NCBI RefSeq assembly: GCF_022227765.1
Contig: NZ_JAJMLZ010000005.1
Location: forward strand, 216,448-280,447
Source: Ectothiorhodospira shaposhnikovii
Lineage (GTDB): Bacteria > Pseudomonadota > Gammaproteobacteria > Ectothiorhodospirales > Ectothiorhodospiraceae
DNA: 64,000 nt
Reading direction: 5' to 3'
Shown here: positions 39,976 to 51,632 of the stretch, piece by piece
How positions within the stretch are numbered: position 1 is the first letter of the stretch
Layout: each line of letters starts with the position of its first letter
The notes under the pieces: generated by a model
Told to the model about the DNA's origin: nothing
The model's database searches: none
What the model saw: only the letters and a program-made list of their open reading frames with translations
Position numbers and translations under genes: made by a program

Positions 39976-40446
39976 GTGAATATCAATCTCACGCTGCTCG
40001 GCCAGATGATCACCTTCGCCATGCTGGTGTGGGTCACCATGAAGTATGTGTGGCCCCCCATCATCAAGGCGATGCAGGAGCGTCAGAAGCAGATTGCCGA
40101 TGGCCTCGCCGCTGCCGAGCGTGGCAAGCATGAGCAGCAGCTTGCCGAGGAAAGAGCCAAAAAGGTTCTTCAGGAGGCCAAGCAGCAGGCCGCAGACATC
40201 GTCGCCATGGCCCAGAAGCGGGCCAACGAGATCGTGGAGTCCTCCAAGGACACCGCGCGTCAGGAAGGCGATCGCATCAAGGCGGCTGCCCAGTCCGAGA
40301 TCGAGCAGGAAGTCATCCGTGCGCGCGAAGAACTGCGCAAGCAGGTGGGTACCCTGGCCATCTCCGGTGCTGAACGCATCCTGAAGAAGGAAATCGACGC
40401 CAAGGCCCACAATCAGGTGATCAAAGACCTGGTGAGCCAGATCTAG
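39976..40446 (+). CDS. atpF: ATP synthase F0 subunit b
   Basis: A 156-residue peripheral-stalk subunit, the same length as in E. coli. The single membrane helix ([20 protein letters not shown]) is followed by [20 protein letters not shown] and a long charged right-handed coiled coil. The start codon is GTG, after a strong AGGGGAGGT ribosome site. It forms the dimeric stator with delta. Confidence 0.97.
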   Translation: MNINLTLLGQMITFAMLVWVTMKYVWPPIIKAMQERQKQIADGLAAAERGKHEQQLAEERAKKVLQEAKQQAADIVAMAQKRANEIVESSKDTARQEGDRIKAAAQSEIEQEVIRAREELRKQVGTLAISGAERILKKEIDAKAHNQVIKDLVSQI

Positions 40447-40456
40447 GTGAGCCGCC

Positions 40457-40993
40457 ATGTCTGAAAACACGACGGCCGCAAGGCCTTACGCCAAGGCGGT
40501 GTTCGAAGTCGCTCGTGATGCCAGCAATCTGGCCGGCTGGTCTGACCAGCTGGCCTTCATGTCGGCAGTTGCGCACGATCCGAACATGCGTGCCTTACTC
40601 GACAGCCCCAAACTCACCCGCGAGACGATCGCCAAGGCCTTCATCGAAGTGTGCGAGGGCAAGGTGGATGACGGCGGACGCAACTTCATCCGTCTGCTGG
40701 CGGAGAATGGCCGGCTTGCGCTGCTGCCGGAGATCACCGCCCTGTTCGAGGTGATGCGTGCCGACGCCGAGAACAAGGTGGAAGCCACCGTGATCTCCGC
40801 CCAGGCGGTGGATGCGGAACAGCAGAAGTCCATCGCCGCAGCCCTGAAGAAGCGGCTCGGCAGGGAAGTGGAGCTGGTCTGCGAAGTGGACGACAGCCTC
40901 ATCGGCGGCGCCATCATCCGCGCGGGAGATCTGGTCATCGATGGCTCAGTCCGTGGGCGCCTGGCGCGCCTGGCCTCCAATCTGAGCCGCTAA
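40457..40993 (+). CDS. atpH: ATP synthase F1 subunit delta
   Basis: A 178-residue subunit linking the b dimer to the top of the alpha/beta hexamer. N-terminal helices start with [20 protein letters not shown], and the C-terminal motif is [20 protein letters not shown] then VRGRLARLA, the conserved delta signature. It begins ten bases after atpF and ends 13 before atpA. Confidence 0.96.
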   Translation: MSENTTAARPYAKAVFEVARDASNLAGWSDQLAFMSAVAHDPNMRALLDSPKLTRETIAKAFIEVCEGKVDDGGRNFIRLLAENGRLALLPEITALFEVMRADAENKVEATVISAQAVDAEQQKSIAAALKKRLGREVELVCEVDDSLIGGAIIRAGDLVIDGSVRGRLARLASNLSR

Positions 40994-41006
40994 GAGGATT
41001 CGAAAT

Positions 41007-42548
41007 ATGCAACTCAACCCGTCTGAAATCAGTGAACTGATCAGCCAGCGCATCAAGAGCTACGAGTCCGCGGCGGAAGCACGCACCGAGGGCACCGTGG
41101 TCAGCCTGTCCGATGGTATCGTCCGCCTGCACGGTCTGGCCGATGTCATGCAGGGTGAAATGATCGAGTTCCCCGGCAACACCTTCGGCATGGCCCTGAA
41201 CCTGGAGCGCGACTCCGTGGGCGCCGTGGTGCTGGGTGACTACAAGCACATCAAGGAAGGCGACACCGCCCGCTGCACCGGTCGCATCCTGGAAGTCCCG
41301 GTGGGCGAGGCCCTGCTGGGTCGCGTGGTGAACTCCCTGGGCCTGGCCATCGACGGCAAGGGCGCCATCGAGACCAAGCACAGCTCCCCCATCGAAAAGA
41401 TCGCCCCGGGCGTGATCGACCGCAAGTCCGTGGACCAGCCGGTGCAGACCGGTCTGAAGGCCATCGACGCGATGGTGCCGATCGGCCGCGGTCAGCGTGA
41501 GCTGATCATCGGCGACCGCCAGACCGGCAAGACCGCCGTGGCCGTCGACGCGATCATCAACCAGAAGGGTACCGGCATCAAGTGTATCTACGTGGCAGTG
41601 GGCCAGAAGGCCTCCTCCATTGCCAACGTGGTGCGCAAGCTGGAAGAGCATGGCGCGATGGATCACACCATCATCGTCGCCGCCACCGCCTCCGACTCCG
41701 CCGCCATGCAGTACATCGCCCCCTACGCCGGTTGCGCCATGGGCGAGTACTTCCGTGACCGCGGTGAAGACGCCCTGATCATTTACGACGACCTCACCAA
41801 GCAGGCCTGGGCCTACCGTCAGGTCTCCCTGCTGCTGCGCCGTCCGCCGGGCCGTGAAGCCTATCCGGGTGACGTCTTCTACCTGCACTCCCGTCTGCTG
41901 GAGCGTGCCTCCCGTGTCAACGCCGAGTACGTGGAAGCCTTCACCAATGGCGAAGTGAAGGGCAAGACCGGCTCCCTGACCGCCCTGCCCATCATCGAAA
42001 CCCAGGCGGGTGACGTGTCGGCCTTCGTGCCCACCAACGTGATCTCCATCACCGACGGCCAGATCTTCCTGGAAACCGACCTCTTCAACTCGGGTATCCG
42101 TCCGGCCATCAACGCCGGTCTGTCCGTGTCCCGTGTGGGTGGTGCGGCCCAGACCAAGATCATCAAGAAGCTGGGTGGTGGTGTGCGTCTGGCCCTGGCC
42201 CAGTATCGCGAGCTGGCTGCGTTCTCGCAGTTCGCCTCCGACCTGGACGAGGCCACCCGCAGACAGCTGGAGCGTGGCCAGCGCGTCATGGAACTCATGA
42301 AGCAGAAGCAGTATGCCCCGCTCTCCATTGCCGAGATGGCGTTCTCCCTGTATGCCGCCGAACAAGGCTACCTGGACGATGTGGAAGTGAAGAAGGTCGT
42401 GGACTTCGAACACGCCCTGCACGACTACCTGCGCTCCAGCCAGGCGGAACTGCTCGCCAAGATCAACGAGAAGGGCGACTACAGCGATGAGATCCAGGCC
42501 GGCATGAAGGCTGCCCTGGAAGACTTCAAGGCAAACCACAGCTGGTAA
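41007..42548 (+). CDS. atpA: ATP synthase F1 subunit alpha
   Basis: 513 residues, as in E. coli. It carries the non-catalytic nucleotide sites: Walker [16 protein letters not shown] near residue 170, [16 protein letters not shown], and the alpha signature [17 protein letters not shown] that supplies the arginine finger to beta. The upstream ribosome site is GAGG. Codon use is strongly biased toward a few preferred codons, consistent with high expression. Confidence 0.98.
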   Translation: MQLNPSEISELISQRIKSYESAAEARTEGTVVSLSDGIVRLHGLADVMQGEMIEFPGNTFGMALNLERDSVGAVVLGDYKHIKEGDTARCTGRILEVPVGEALLGRVVNSLGLAIDGKGAIETKHSSPIEKIAPGVIDRKSVDQPVQTGLKAIDAMVPIGRGQRELIIGDRQTGKTAVAVDAIINQKGTGIKCIYVAVGQKASSIANVVRKLEEHGAMDHTIIVAATASDSAAMQYIAPYAGCAMGEYFRDRGEDALIIYDDLTKQAWAYRQVSLLLRRPPGREAYPGDVFYLHSRLLERASRVNAEYVEAFTNGEVKGKTGSLTALPIIETQAGDVSAFVPTNVISITDGQIFLETDLFNSGIRPAINAGLSVSRVGGAAQTKIIKKLGGGVRLALAQYRELAAFSQFASDLDEATRRQLERGQRVMELMKQKQYAPLSIAEMAFSLYAAEQGYLDDVEVKKVVDFEHALHDYLRSSQAELLAKINEKGDYSDEIQAGMKAALEDFKANHSW

Positions 42549-42562
42549 CCGGGAGCTGACTT

Positions 42563-43423
42563 ATGGCAGGCGCAAAAGAGATCCGCGGCCAGATCAAGAG
42601 TATCAAGAATACTCAGAAGATCACCAAGGCCATGGAGATGGTGGCCGCCAGCAAGATGCGCAAGGCGCAGGACCGCATGCTGGCGACCCGCCCCTATGCC
42701 GACAAGATCCGTCAGGTGATGGGGCACGTGGCGATGGCCCATGCCGAATACCGGCACCCCTACCTGGAGGAACGCGAGGTCAAGCGGGTGGGCATCATCG
42801 TCGTCTCCACCGATCGCGGCCTGTGCGGCGGCTTGAACATCAACCTGTTCAAGAAGACCGTGCAGACCATGACCGAATGGCGCAACAAGGGCGCGGAGAT
42901 CGAGTTGTGCCTGATCGGCAACAAGGCGCTCGGATTCTTCCGGCGCCTTGGCGGCGAAGTCGTGGCCAATGTGGGCAACCTGGGCGATCGGCCTCGGTTG
43001 AATGACCTCATCGGCACCGTCAAGGTCATGCTGAATCACTACGACGAAGGTCGTATCGATCGGCTGATCCTGATGGAAAACGAGTTCGTCAACACCATGA
43101 GCCAGCAGCCCAAGGCCACCACCCTGCTGCCCATCGTGCCGACCGGCGAGCAGGAGCTCAAGCATCACTGGGATTACATCTACGAACCGGACACCGTGCC
43201 GGTGCTGGATACGCTGCTGACCCGGTACATCGAGTCGGTGATCTACCAGGCGGTGGTCGAGAACGTTGCCTGTGAGATGGCTGCCCGCATGGTGGCCATG
43301 AAGTCCGCCACCGACAACGCAGGGGATCTCATCCATGAGCTGCAGCTGGTCTACAACAAGGCCCGCCAGGCAGCCATCACCCAAGAGATCTCCGAGATCG
43401 TCGGCGGCGCCGCAGCGGTCTGA
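42563..43423 (+). CDS. atpG: ATP synthase F1 subunit gamma
   Basis: A 286-residue central rotor. The N-terminal helix [20 protein letters not shown] and the C-terminal helix [20 protein letters not shown] then [20 protein letters not shown] form the coiled-coil shaft, with the Rossmann-like middle [18 protein letters not shown]. Order between alpha and beta is standard. Confidence 0.97.
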   Translation: MAGAKEIRGQIKSIKNTQKITKAMEMVAASKMRKAQDRMLATRPYADKIRQVMGHVAMAHAEYRHPYLEEREVKRVGIIVVSTDRGLCGGLNINLFKKTVQTMTEWRNKGAEIELCLIGNKALGFFRRLGGEVVANVGNLGDRPRLNDLIGTVKVMLNHYDEGRIDRLILMENEFVNTMSQQPKATTLLPIVPTGEQELKHHWDYIYEPDTVPVLDTLLTRYIESVIYQAVVENVACEMAARMVAMKSATDNAGDLIHELQLVYNKARQAAITQEISEIVGGAAAV

Positions 43424-43455
43424 GGCCGACCCCGGTTCAAGATTTGAGAGACTAG

Positions 43456-44850
<1,395 letters not shown>

Positions 44851-44862
44851 TCGGGGGCACCC

Positions 44863-45291
44863 ATGGCTATGACGTTTCACGTCGACATTGTGAGCGCGGA
44901 GGAGTCCATCTACTCCGGTACGGCTCACATGCTGGTGGCGCCGGCAGAACAGGGCGAGGTGGGCATCCTGCCTCGTCACTCCCAGTTCGTGGCATTGCTC
45001 AAGCCCGGCGAGATCCGGGTGAAGGTGTCCGAGTCCGGAGAAGAGCATCACATCTTCATCTCCGGTGGTCTGCTGGAAGTGCAGCCCCATGTGGTGACTG
45101 TGCTGGCGGACACGGCCATCCGTGCCAAGGACCTGGACGAGGCCGAGGCCCTGGAAGCCAAGCAGCGGGCGGAAGATGCCCTGGCCAACCGCAAGGCCGA
45201 CTTCGACTATGCCAAGGCACAGTCGGAACTGATCGAGGCCGCGGCGCGCCTGCGCATGATCCAGAAGCTGCGCAAGAGCACCAACCAGTAA
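44863..45291 (+). CDS. atpC: ATP synthase F1 subunit epsilon
   Basis: A 142-residue subunit. The N-terminal ten-stranded beta sandwich (MTFHVDIVSAEESIYSGTAH, GEVGILPRHSQFVALLKPGE) binds gamma and the c-ring, and the two-helix C-terminal domain (ALEAKQRAEDALANRKADFD) acts as a brake on ATP hydrolysis. A second in-frame ATG two codons later is possible. It ends the operon, before a long hairpin. Confidence 0.97.
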   Translation: MAMTFHVDIVSAEESIYSGTAHMLVAPAEQGEVGILPRHSQFVALLKPGEIRVKVSESGEEHHIFISGGLLEVQPHVVTVLADTAIRAKDLDEAEALEAKQRAEDALANRKADFDYAKAQSELIEAAARLRMIQKLRKSTNQ

Positions 45292-45300
45292 GCAGTACCC

Positions 45301-45339
45301 GGGAACACACGGTCATGCCGTCGGCATGGCCGTGTTTCC
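45301..45339 (+). terminator. Long hairpin between atpC and glmU
   Basis: GGAACACACGGTCATGCCG (45302-45320) pairs with CGGCATGGCCGTGTTTCC (45322-45339) with one bulge and few mismatches, giving a stem of about 18 bp with a minimal loop. A short T-containing run follows (GTTTCCG). It probably ends the atp transcript or separates it from glmU. Confidence 0.7.
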
Positions 45340-45372
45340 GTTTCCGCGCACAACCCAAGGCAGGACCTGCGG

Positions 45373-46743
45373 GTGACTATGGAAACCACCATCATCATCC
45401 TTGCCGCCGGGCAAGGGACACGCATGCGATCGGCACTGCCCAAGGTGCTGCATCCCCTGGGCGGACGCCCACTCCTTTCCCACGTGATCGAAACCGCGCT
45501 CTCACTCAGGCCCGAGCGGCTTGCGGTGGTCTATGGCCATGGCGGCGATCAGGTCCGTGAGCGACTGGCCGACGCCCCCGTCACCTGGGTGGAACAGCGG
45601 GAGCAGCGGGGTACCGGCCACGCCGTGGCCCAGGCCCTGCCGGTGGCCGGTCCCGATGACCGGGTGCTGATCCTCTACGGCGATGTCCCCCTGGTGGGTG
45701 CCGCCAGTCTGCAGGCCTTGCTGGACGGCCTGGACGACCACGCCCTGGCGGTGCAGTCCATGATCCTGCCGGATCCCACCGGCTATGGTCGCATCATCCG
45801 CGATGACCGGGGCAGGCCCCTGCGCATCGTCGAGCAGAAGGATGCCGACACCGGCGAGCAGGCCGTGAACGAGGTCAACACCGGTTTCATGGCGGCCCGT
45901 CGCGCCGCCCTGACGGGATGGCTGGACCAGCTCTCGCCGGACAACGCCCAGGGTGAGCTGTATCTCACCGACTGCATCGGTCTGGCGGTGGCCGAAGGCG
46001 CTCCGGTGACCGTGATCCCGGCCACGGATGCCGATGAGTTCATGGGCATCAACGACCGGGTGCAACTGGCGGCCATGGAACGCCTGTATCAGCGGCGCCA
46101 GGCCGAGGCCCTGATGCGCGCCGGCGTCACCGTCATGGATCCCGCCCGGCTGGACATCCGCGGCACCGTCACCGCCGCCCGGGATGTCACCCTGGACGTC
46201 AACGTGATTCTGGAAGGTCATGTGGTGCTGGGCGAGGGGGCGCATATTGGTCCTCACTGCGTGTTGACCCATGCCCACGTGGGTCCTGGTGCGGTGATCC
46301 GCGCCCACAGCGTGATCGAGGACGCCCGCATCGGCCCCGGTTGCACCATCGGTCCCTTCGCCCGTCTGCGGCCCGGCACCGAACTGGACGACGGGGTGCA
46401 TGTGGGCAATTTTGTTGAGATCAAGAAGAGCCGGGTGGGGCAGGGCAGCAAGATCAACCACCTGAGCTACGTGGGAGATACCCGGGTGGGCCGCCAGGTC
46501 AACATCGGTGCCGGCACCATCACCTGCAACTACGACGGGGTGAACAAGCACCAGACGGTGATCGGCGACCACGCCTTCATCGGTTCCAACACCGCCCTGG
46601 TGGCCCCGGTCACCATCGGTGAGGGTGCCACCATCGGCGCCGGCTCCACCATCAACCAGCCGGCCCCGCCGGGCCAGCTCACCCTGACCCGTGCCCCCCA
46701 GGAAACCCGCCCGGATTGGCAGCGGCCGGTGAAGAAGCGCTGA
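45373..46743 (+). CDS. glmU: Bifunctional GlcNAc-1-P uridyltransferase / glucosamine-1-P acetyltransferase
   Basis: A 456-residue enzyme making UDP-GlcNAc. The N-terminal pyrophosphorylase domain has [28 protein letters not shown] and NEVNTGF. From about residue 250 a left-handed beta-helix (hexapeptide repeats) carries the acetyltransferase, with [20 protein letters not shown] and the catalytic-His region [18 protein letters not shown]. The GTG at 45373 has AGGA at good spacing; the ATG at 45379 is the alternative. glmU-glmS after atpC is the E. coli order. Confidence 0.97.
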   Translation: MTMETTIIILAAGQGTRMRSALPKVLHPLGGRPLLSHVIETALSLRPERLAVVYGHGGDQVRERLADAPVTWVEQREQRGTGHAVAQALPVAGPDDRVLILYGDVPLVGAASLQALLDGLDDHALAVQSMILPDPTGYGRIIRDDRGRPLRIVEQKDADTGEQAVNEVNTGFMAARRAALTGWLDQLSPDNAQGELYLTDCIGLAVAEGAPVTVIPATDADEFMGINDRVQLAAMERLYQRRQAEALMRAGVTVMDPARLDIRGTVTAARDVTLDVNVILEGHVVLGEGAHIGPHCVLTHAHVGPGAVIRAHSVIEDARIGPGCTIGPFARLRPGTELDDGVHVGNFVEIKKSRVGQGSKINHLSYVGDTRVGRQVNIGAGTITCNYDGVNKHQTVIGDHAFIGSNTALVAPVTIGEGATIGAGSTINQPAPPGQLTLTRAPQETRPDWQRPVKKR

Positions 46744-46876
46744 GTAGAAAACGCCCTTCTTCCCCGAGTGGACGGTAGCCGTACACAAAAATTCGGCCAC
46801 CCCGTCAAACCACCCCTCGCTCCGACCCCTCCGGCTCGGAGAGGGACCCGAAGACCAGCAGAGGGATAGACCCACC

Positions 46877-48709
46877 ATGTGCGGAATCATCGGCGCCATC
46901 GCCCAGCGTGACGTAGAACCCATCCTGATCGAAGGCCTGCGCCGCCTGGAGTACCGCGGCTACGATTCCGCCGGTCTGGTGGTCCTGAACCCGGATGTCG
47001 GCCTGCAGCGGGAACGGGCCGTAGGCAAGGTGGAAGCCCTCGCCCAGCGCCTGGCCGGTGACGGCCTGCGCGGCACCCTGGGCATCGCCCACACCCGCTG
47101 GGCCACCCACGGCAGCCCCACCGAATACAACGCCCACCCTCACATGAGCCGTGACCACATTGCCGTGGTCCACAACGGCATCATCGAGAACTACGCCGAG
47201 ATCCGCGGCGAACTCAAGGCCAAGGGCTACACCTTCACCTCGGACACCGACACCGAAGTGATCGCCCACCAGATCATGGACTACTGCCTCCAGGGGCTGG
47301 ATCTGCTGGAATCGGTGCAACGGGCGGTGACCCACTTCACCGGCGCCTACGCCCTGGGCGTGATCGCCCGCGACCAGCCCGACCGCCTCATCGCCGTGCG
47401 CCAGGGCAGTCCGCTCATCATCGGCGTGGGCATCGGCGAGCACTTCATCGCCTCAGACATCCAGGCCATGCTGCCGGTGACCCAGCGTTTCATCTATCTG
47501 GAAAACGGTGATCTGGCGGAGCTGCGCCGGGATCAGGTGCGACTTTTTGATGCCGAACTGCGTCCCGTGGAACGTCCGGTCACCGAAAGCAGCCTTACCG
47601 CCGGGGCCGCCGACCGGGGCCGCTATCGGCACTTCATGCTCAAGGAGATCCACGAACAGCCCCGGGCCGTGGCCGAAACCCTGGAGGGTCGCCTGTCCGG
47701 TGACGGGGTGCTGGAAGGCATCCTGGGCCCTGACTCCGAGGCCCTGCTCAAGCGGGTGAAGTCGGTCCAGATCCTGGCCTGCGGCACCAGCTACCACGCG
47801 GGCATGGTGGCCGCCTACTGGATCGAGGGTCTGCTGGGTCTGCCCTGCCGGGTGGAAGTGGCCAGTGAATTCCGCTATCGCCGCCATGCCGTACTGCCCG
47901 ACTGCCTGTTGCTGACCATCTCCCAGTCCGGCGAGACCGCCGACTCCCTGGCCGCCCTGCGGCAGGCACGGGAAGATGACTACCTGGGCTCTCTGGCCAT
48001 CTGCAACGTGCCGGAAAGCTCCCTGGTGCGAGAGTCCGACATGGTCCTCATGACCCATGCCGGGCCGGAGATCGGCGTGGCCTCCACCAAGGCCTTCACC
48101 ACCCAGCTGGTGGCCTTGTTCCTGCTGGTCCTGGCCCTGGGCCGTCATCACGGCCTCGATGCCGCTCGCATCCGGCATTTCGTGGAACAGCTCCGCGCCC
48201 TGCCGGCGGTGATGGAAAAGGTGCTTCATCTGGACGCGCCCATCGAACGCCTGGCCATGAGTCTGGTGGAAAAGCAGCACGCCCTGTTCCTGGGGCGGGG
48301 CTGCCACTACCCCATTGCCCTGGAAGGGGCCCTCAAGCTCAAGGAAATCTCCTACATCCACGCCGAGGCCTATCCCGCCGGCGAACTCAAGCATGGCCCC
48401 CTGGCCCTGGTGGACGCGGACATGCCCGTGGTGGTGGTCGCCCCCAACAACCCCCTGCTGGAAAAGCTCAAGTCCAACCTGGAAGAAGTCCGGGCCAGGG
48501 GTGGGCATCTGCTGGTCTTCACCGACGACGTGGAAGCCCTGGGTCACGACGGCGCCATCCAGAGCCTGGCGGTGCCGCCGGTGGACGACTGGCTTTCCCC
48601 CATCATCCACACCATCCCCCTGCAACTGCTGGCCTATCACACCGCCGTGCTCAAGGGCACCGACGTGGACCAGCCCCGTAACCTGGCCAAGTCAGTCACG
48701 GTGGAGTAG
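46877..48709 (+). CDS. glmS: Glutamine-fructose-6-phosphate aminotransferase (isomerising)
   Basis: A 610-residue enzyme making glucosamine-6-P, the first hexosamine step. The start MCGIIGAIAQRDVEPILIEG exposes Cys2, the glutaminase nucleophile; RRLEYRGYDSAGL and GIAHTRWATHG follow. Two SIS sugar-isomerase domains start near residue 285 (ILACGTSYHAGMVAAYWIEG, LTISQSGETADSLAALRQA) and the end is DQPRNLAKSVTVE. The 133-base gap after glmU has no recognisable ribozyme; gammaproteobacterial glmS is usually controlled by small RNAs, which cannot be seen here. Confidence 0.98.
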   Translation: MCGIIGAIAQRDVEPILIEGLRRLEYRGYDSAGLVVLNPDVGLQRERAVGKVEALAQRLAGDGLRGTLGIAHTRWATHGSPTEYNAHPHMSRDHIAVVHNGIIENYAEIRGELKAKGYTFTSDTDTEVIAHQIMDYCLQGLDLLESVQRAVTHFTGAYALGVIARDQPDRLIAVRQGSPLIIGVGIGEHFIASDIQAMLPVTQRFIYLENGDLAELRRDQVRLFDAELRPVERPVTESSLTAGAADRGRYRHFMLKEIHEQPRAVAETLEGRLSGDGVLEGILGPDSEALLKRVKSVQILACGTSYHAGMVAAYWIEGLLGLPCRVEVASEFRYRRHAVLPDCLLLTISQSGETADSLAALRQAREDDYLGSLAICNVPESSLVRESDMVLMTHAGPEIGVASTKAFTTQLVALFLLVLALGRHHGLDAARIRHFVEQLRALPAVMEKVLHLDAPIERLAMSLVEKQHALFLGRGCHYPIALEGALKLKEISYIHAEAYPAGELKHGPLALVDADMPVVVVAPNNPLLEKLKSNLEEVRARGGHLLVFTDDVEALGHDGAIQSLAVPPVDDWLSPIIHTIPLQLLAYHTAVLKGTDVDQPRNLAKSVTVE

Positions 48710-48769
48710 GGGGCGGCGTCTTCGGTAACAGCCCCCTGACGTCAATCCCATGCCGCGTCCCTTGCCTGT

Positions 48770-49285
48770 TCAGCCTTCCGACGGTGTCAGCCGGAAGGCT
48801 TCGTGGCAGGCGATACAGACTTCCTGGGCGCCGTGCAGGCGCTGCAGGATGCGGGTGCCGTCCGCGCCCTGACGGGCATCTTCCGCGATCTGCATGAACT
48901 CCTGACGCATCTGGCGCATCATGCTCCCCCAGTGGGGCGGCATCACCGCCTGCATCCTCTCGGGCCGGGTTCGGCCCGTATGGTCCCGGGTGAGTTCCAC
49001 ATCGTGGGCCTCCGGGTCCCTCATCCTCATGGGCAGGGTCAGGCGGGCCATCTCCACCACCTTGTCCATGTCCTCGTCCAGCACGCCCCGCAGCACGCCG
49101 TTGGAGGCCTGCAGAAACTCCCGCATGTGTTCCAGCAGATGATCCCGATCCGCCGGCGGCAGGATGATTTCCTGGCGGGTGTCCGACCAGGCCGTCCCGG
49201 CCTGGAGCAGCAGCGCCAGCAAGACGGTGGTCGCCGCGCCCTTCAGGCGAGGGCGCGGGATGCGGGGATGGCGTGTATCCGGCAT
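48770..49285 (-). CDS. Exported class II-type c cytochrome
   Basis: A 171-residue protein with a signal peptide (LKGAATTVLLALLLQAGTAW-S) and a single haem-binding C-I-A-C-H near the C-terminus (QEVCIACHEAFRL). A C-terminal CxxCH after a helical body (HLLEHMREFLQASNGVLRGV and further helices) is the layout of cytochrome c'/c556-type class II cytochromes, which act in periplasmic electron transfer or bind NO. The sequence is not a close c' match. The ATG at 49285 has GAGGA upstream. It lies 13 bases after the TonB receptor gene and is probably co-transcribed with it. Confidence 0.78.
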   Translation of the reverse strand: MPDTRHPRIPRPRLKGAATTVLLALLLQAGTAWSDTRQEIILPPADRDHLLEHMREFLQASNGVLRGVLDEDMDKVVEMARLTLPMRMRDPEAHDVELTRDHTGRTRPERMQAVMPPHWGSMMRQMRQEFMQIAEDARQGADGTRILQRLHGAQEVCIACHEAFRLTPSEG

Positions 49286-49298
49286 GTTGTGTGTGTCC

Positions 49299-51440
49299 TC
49301 AGAGGAAATACCGCAGGCCGATCCGGTAATAGCGACCCGGATCGGAGAACAGGCTGGTGTCGTTGCGTCGGTCAAACAGGTTGTCGATGCCGCCGTAAAG
49401 CTCCAGCTTGCGCCAGCTGGCGGGATGGAAGCTGGCGTTCAGGTCGGCCACGGTGTAGGCCTCGTCCTTGTCGGTATTGGCGGCATCCAGATAGCGCTCA
49501 CCCACGTGCCGTACCCGCAGCTGCCACATCTGGGCATCATTCGGGGTCCAGTTCAGCCCGGCGACGGCCACGTTTTCCGGGGTGCCGCTCAGGGTCAGGC
49601 CCGTATCCCGGTTTTCCGCATCCAGCCAGGTGGCCGACAGGGCCAGATCCAGCTGCTGGCCCAGGGGCATGCTCAGGCTGGCTTCAATACCCTTGATCCG
49701 CGCCTCGCCCACGTTGCGGAAGGTGATGTATTGCACATCGGCGGGCTGTTCCGTCACCCGCTCCACCCGATCCCGGAAATCGGTGTGGAACGCCGTGAGG
49801 GTATAACGCCCCGGACCCAGGCGACCCAGCAGGCCGATCTCGAAGGTTTCGCTGCGCTCGGGTTTCAGGTCGTGCCGGGTCTTGCCCACGTCCGCGTTCT
49901 CCACATGGGCGCCCAGCATCAGGGTGCCGTTGGGGTTGACCTGTATGACGTCATAACTGCGGGATTCGGCCACCTTGAAGCCCTGGGCATAGTTGAAGCG
50001 CAGCCGGGTATCACCGGTCAGGGCCAGTACGCCGCCCACCTTGGCGGAGGTGTTGTCCTCGCCCACGGAGGCCTCGTCGTAGCGAAGGCCATAGACCAGA
50101 TCCAGGCGTTCGGTGGCCTGCCATTCGTGCTGGGCGAACAGGCCGCCGTCCCAGCGTCCATCCAGGTCCCGATATTCGGCGCCGGCCAGCAGGGTGTGCC
50201 GGTCGTCCGGGCGCCAGGTCCCCAGCAGTTCGTTGGTCAGGACCCTGGTGGTGGTATTGCGTTCTGCCGTGTTGGAGTCCCCCCGGCCCGCAAACCCCAG
50301 GTCTTCCCAGGGCAGGGCGGTCACCGAGCGGGATTTTTCGTAGCGGCTGTGGTGAATCCGGTAATTGACGTTGAAATGCCTGTCCGGCTGCCAGTTCAGG
50401 GCGGCGGCCAGATCGGTGCGCTGGTTGTCGTCGGTCCAGCGGGTGGGCACGTTGAAGGCGGGGAAGATCTGACCGTTGGCGTTGTTGGTGTAGTTGGTAT
50501 TGGTTCGCCCTGTGTTCACGTAGTCCCGGGTACGGTTTTCCTCCATCCGGCCCAGTTCCAGTTCCGCCTCCAGGGTGTCCGTCAGGCGGCGGTTGAGGAT
50601 GACGCCCAGGTTGTAGACGTCCGCCTCGTCCAGACGCTGTTCATCGAACCGGTATTGGTCCTGGATGTTGCGCAGCGGGGAATTGGCATTGCCGTGGGTG
50701 GAGGGGGGCCCCCGGTTGCCGGTGACCCGTACATCGGCGGTGGTTCCCACCTCGTAGGCATTGCGGGTCGTGGCGTTGGCAAAAAGGCTGAATTGGGTCA
50801 GCGCATCGCCCCCGTACAGATTCGCGGCGGCGGTGTAGCGTTCCGCGCCGCCCCCGTCCCGGACACCCGCCTGCACGTCCACGCTGCCGCCGAAGCCCTC
50901 GCCCGGCTGATGGGTGATGATGTTGATCACGCCCCCCATGGCATCGGAACCGTACAACACGCTGCCCGGCCCCTTGACGATCTCGATGCGCTCGATCTGG
51001 CCGGCGGTGAGGCGGTTGAGCTCGTAGCGACGGCTGGGTTCCCCCAGTACACGGCGGCCGTTGATCAGGAACACCGTGTCCTCCCGCGCCGCGCCGCGGA
51101 TGGAAAGGCTCAGGCCGTCGGCGCTGACGAACAGGGCGGAATGATTGCGCAGGATGTCGGCCAGCAGGACCGAACCGCTGCGCTGGATGTCTTCCCGGGT
51201 GATCACCTCCACGGTGCCGGGACTCCGTTCCAGGCTGCGTTCGGTGCGGGTGCCGGCGGTGACCGTGACGGTCTCCAGGGTCACGATCTCGCCGGTATCC
51301 TGGGCCTGCGCCCCGCCGCCGGCCAGCAGCGAGAGGGTGACAGAGGCACCGATCAGGGGCAGCCGACGGGAGGCTTGACGGAAGTGATCCGCCTGGGTGT
51401 CGGCGGTACGCTTGCCGTGGCGGGGCGTGCTGTCTTGCAT
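49299..51440 (-). CDS. TonB-dependent outer-membrane receptor
   Basis: A 713-residue receptor. A leader of about 45 residues (SLLAGGGAQA-QDTG) precedes the TonB-box-like ETVTVTAGTRTERSLERSPG, the plug domain (VEVITREDIQRSGSVLLADI, LSIRGAAREDTVFLINGRR, IERIEIVKGPGSVLYGSDAM) and a 22-strand barrel ending in RYYRIGLRYFL. The pattern is closest to siderophore, vitamin B12 or haem receptors of the FepA/BtuB type; the ligand is unknown. The ATG at 51440 follows GGAG at eight bases. The downstream cytochrome gene may be functionally linked. No TonB/ExbBD or ABC genes are adjacent. Confidence 0.9.
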   Translation of the reverse strand: MQDSTPRHGKRTADTQADHFRQASRRLPLIGASVTLSLLAGGGAQAQDTGEIVTLETVTVTAGTRTERSLERSPGTVEVITREDIQRSGSVLLADILRNHSALFVSADGLSLSIRGAAREDTVFLINGRRVLGEPSRRYELNRLTAGQIERIEIVKGPGSVLYGSDAMGGVINIITHQPGEGFGGSVDVQAGVRDGGGAERYTAAANLYGGDALTQFSLFANATTRNAYEVGTTADVRVTGNRGPPSTHGNANSPLRNIQDQYRFDEQRLDEADVYNLGVILNRRLTDTLEAELELGRMEENRTRDYVNTGRTNTNYTNNANGQIFPAFNVPTRWTDDNQRTDLAAALNWQPDRHFNVNYRIHHSRYEKSRSVTALPWEDLGFAGRGDSNTAERNTTTRVLTNELLGTWRPDDRHTLLAGAEYRDLDGRWDGGLFAQHEWQATERLDLVYGLRYDEASVGEDNTSAKVGGVLALTGDTRLRFNYAQGFKVAESRSYDVIQVNPNGTLMLGAHVENADVGKTRHDLKPERSETFEIGLLGRLGPGRYTLTAFHTDFRDRVERVTEQPADVQYITFRNVGEARIKGIEASLSMPLGQQLDLALSATWLDAENRDTGLTLSGTPENVAVAGLNWTPNDAQMWQLRVRHVGERYLDAANTDKDEAYTVADLNASFHPASWRKLELYGGIDNLFDRRNDTSLFSDPGRYYRIGLRYFL

Positions 51441-51632
51441 GCAGGATTCTCCAGGCCTGGAACCGGGGTCGGGTTCGGGTAGTGGATGGCCTGGCTGGCT
51501 TTGCCGAATGATCGGATGGCTGGCTTGGCGGATGTGTCGCGCCATCCGGATGGCGATTGATAAGCATTCCCGTTCGTGGTGATTGTACCGGATCCGACGA
51601 TGCTGTCATTGATGGTTGGCAAAACCAGCCAC

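Noticed and set aside
44871..44888. GTTTCACGTCGAC resembles half of a parS site near parAB
   Set aside because: Only one half matches the TGTTTCACGTGAAACA consensus, and it lies in the atpC coding start. No full parS site was seen.
46744..46876. glmS ribozyme/riboswitch in the glmU-glmS gap
   Set aside because: The gap is 133 bases with no recognisable ribozyme core; these ribozymes are characteristic of Gram-positive bacteria.
48772..48800. Inverted repeat AGCCTTCCG/CGGAAGGCT near the convergent glmS and cytochrome ends
   Set aside because: It lies inside the cytochrome C-terminal codons, has an 11-base loop and no T tract on either strand, so a terminator call is not supported.
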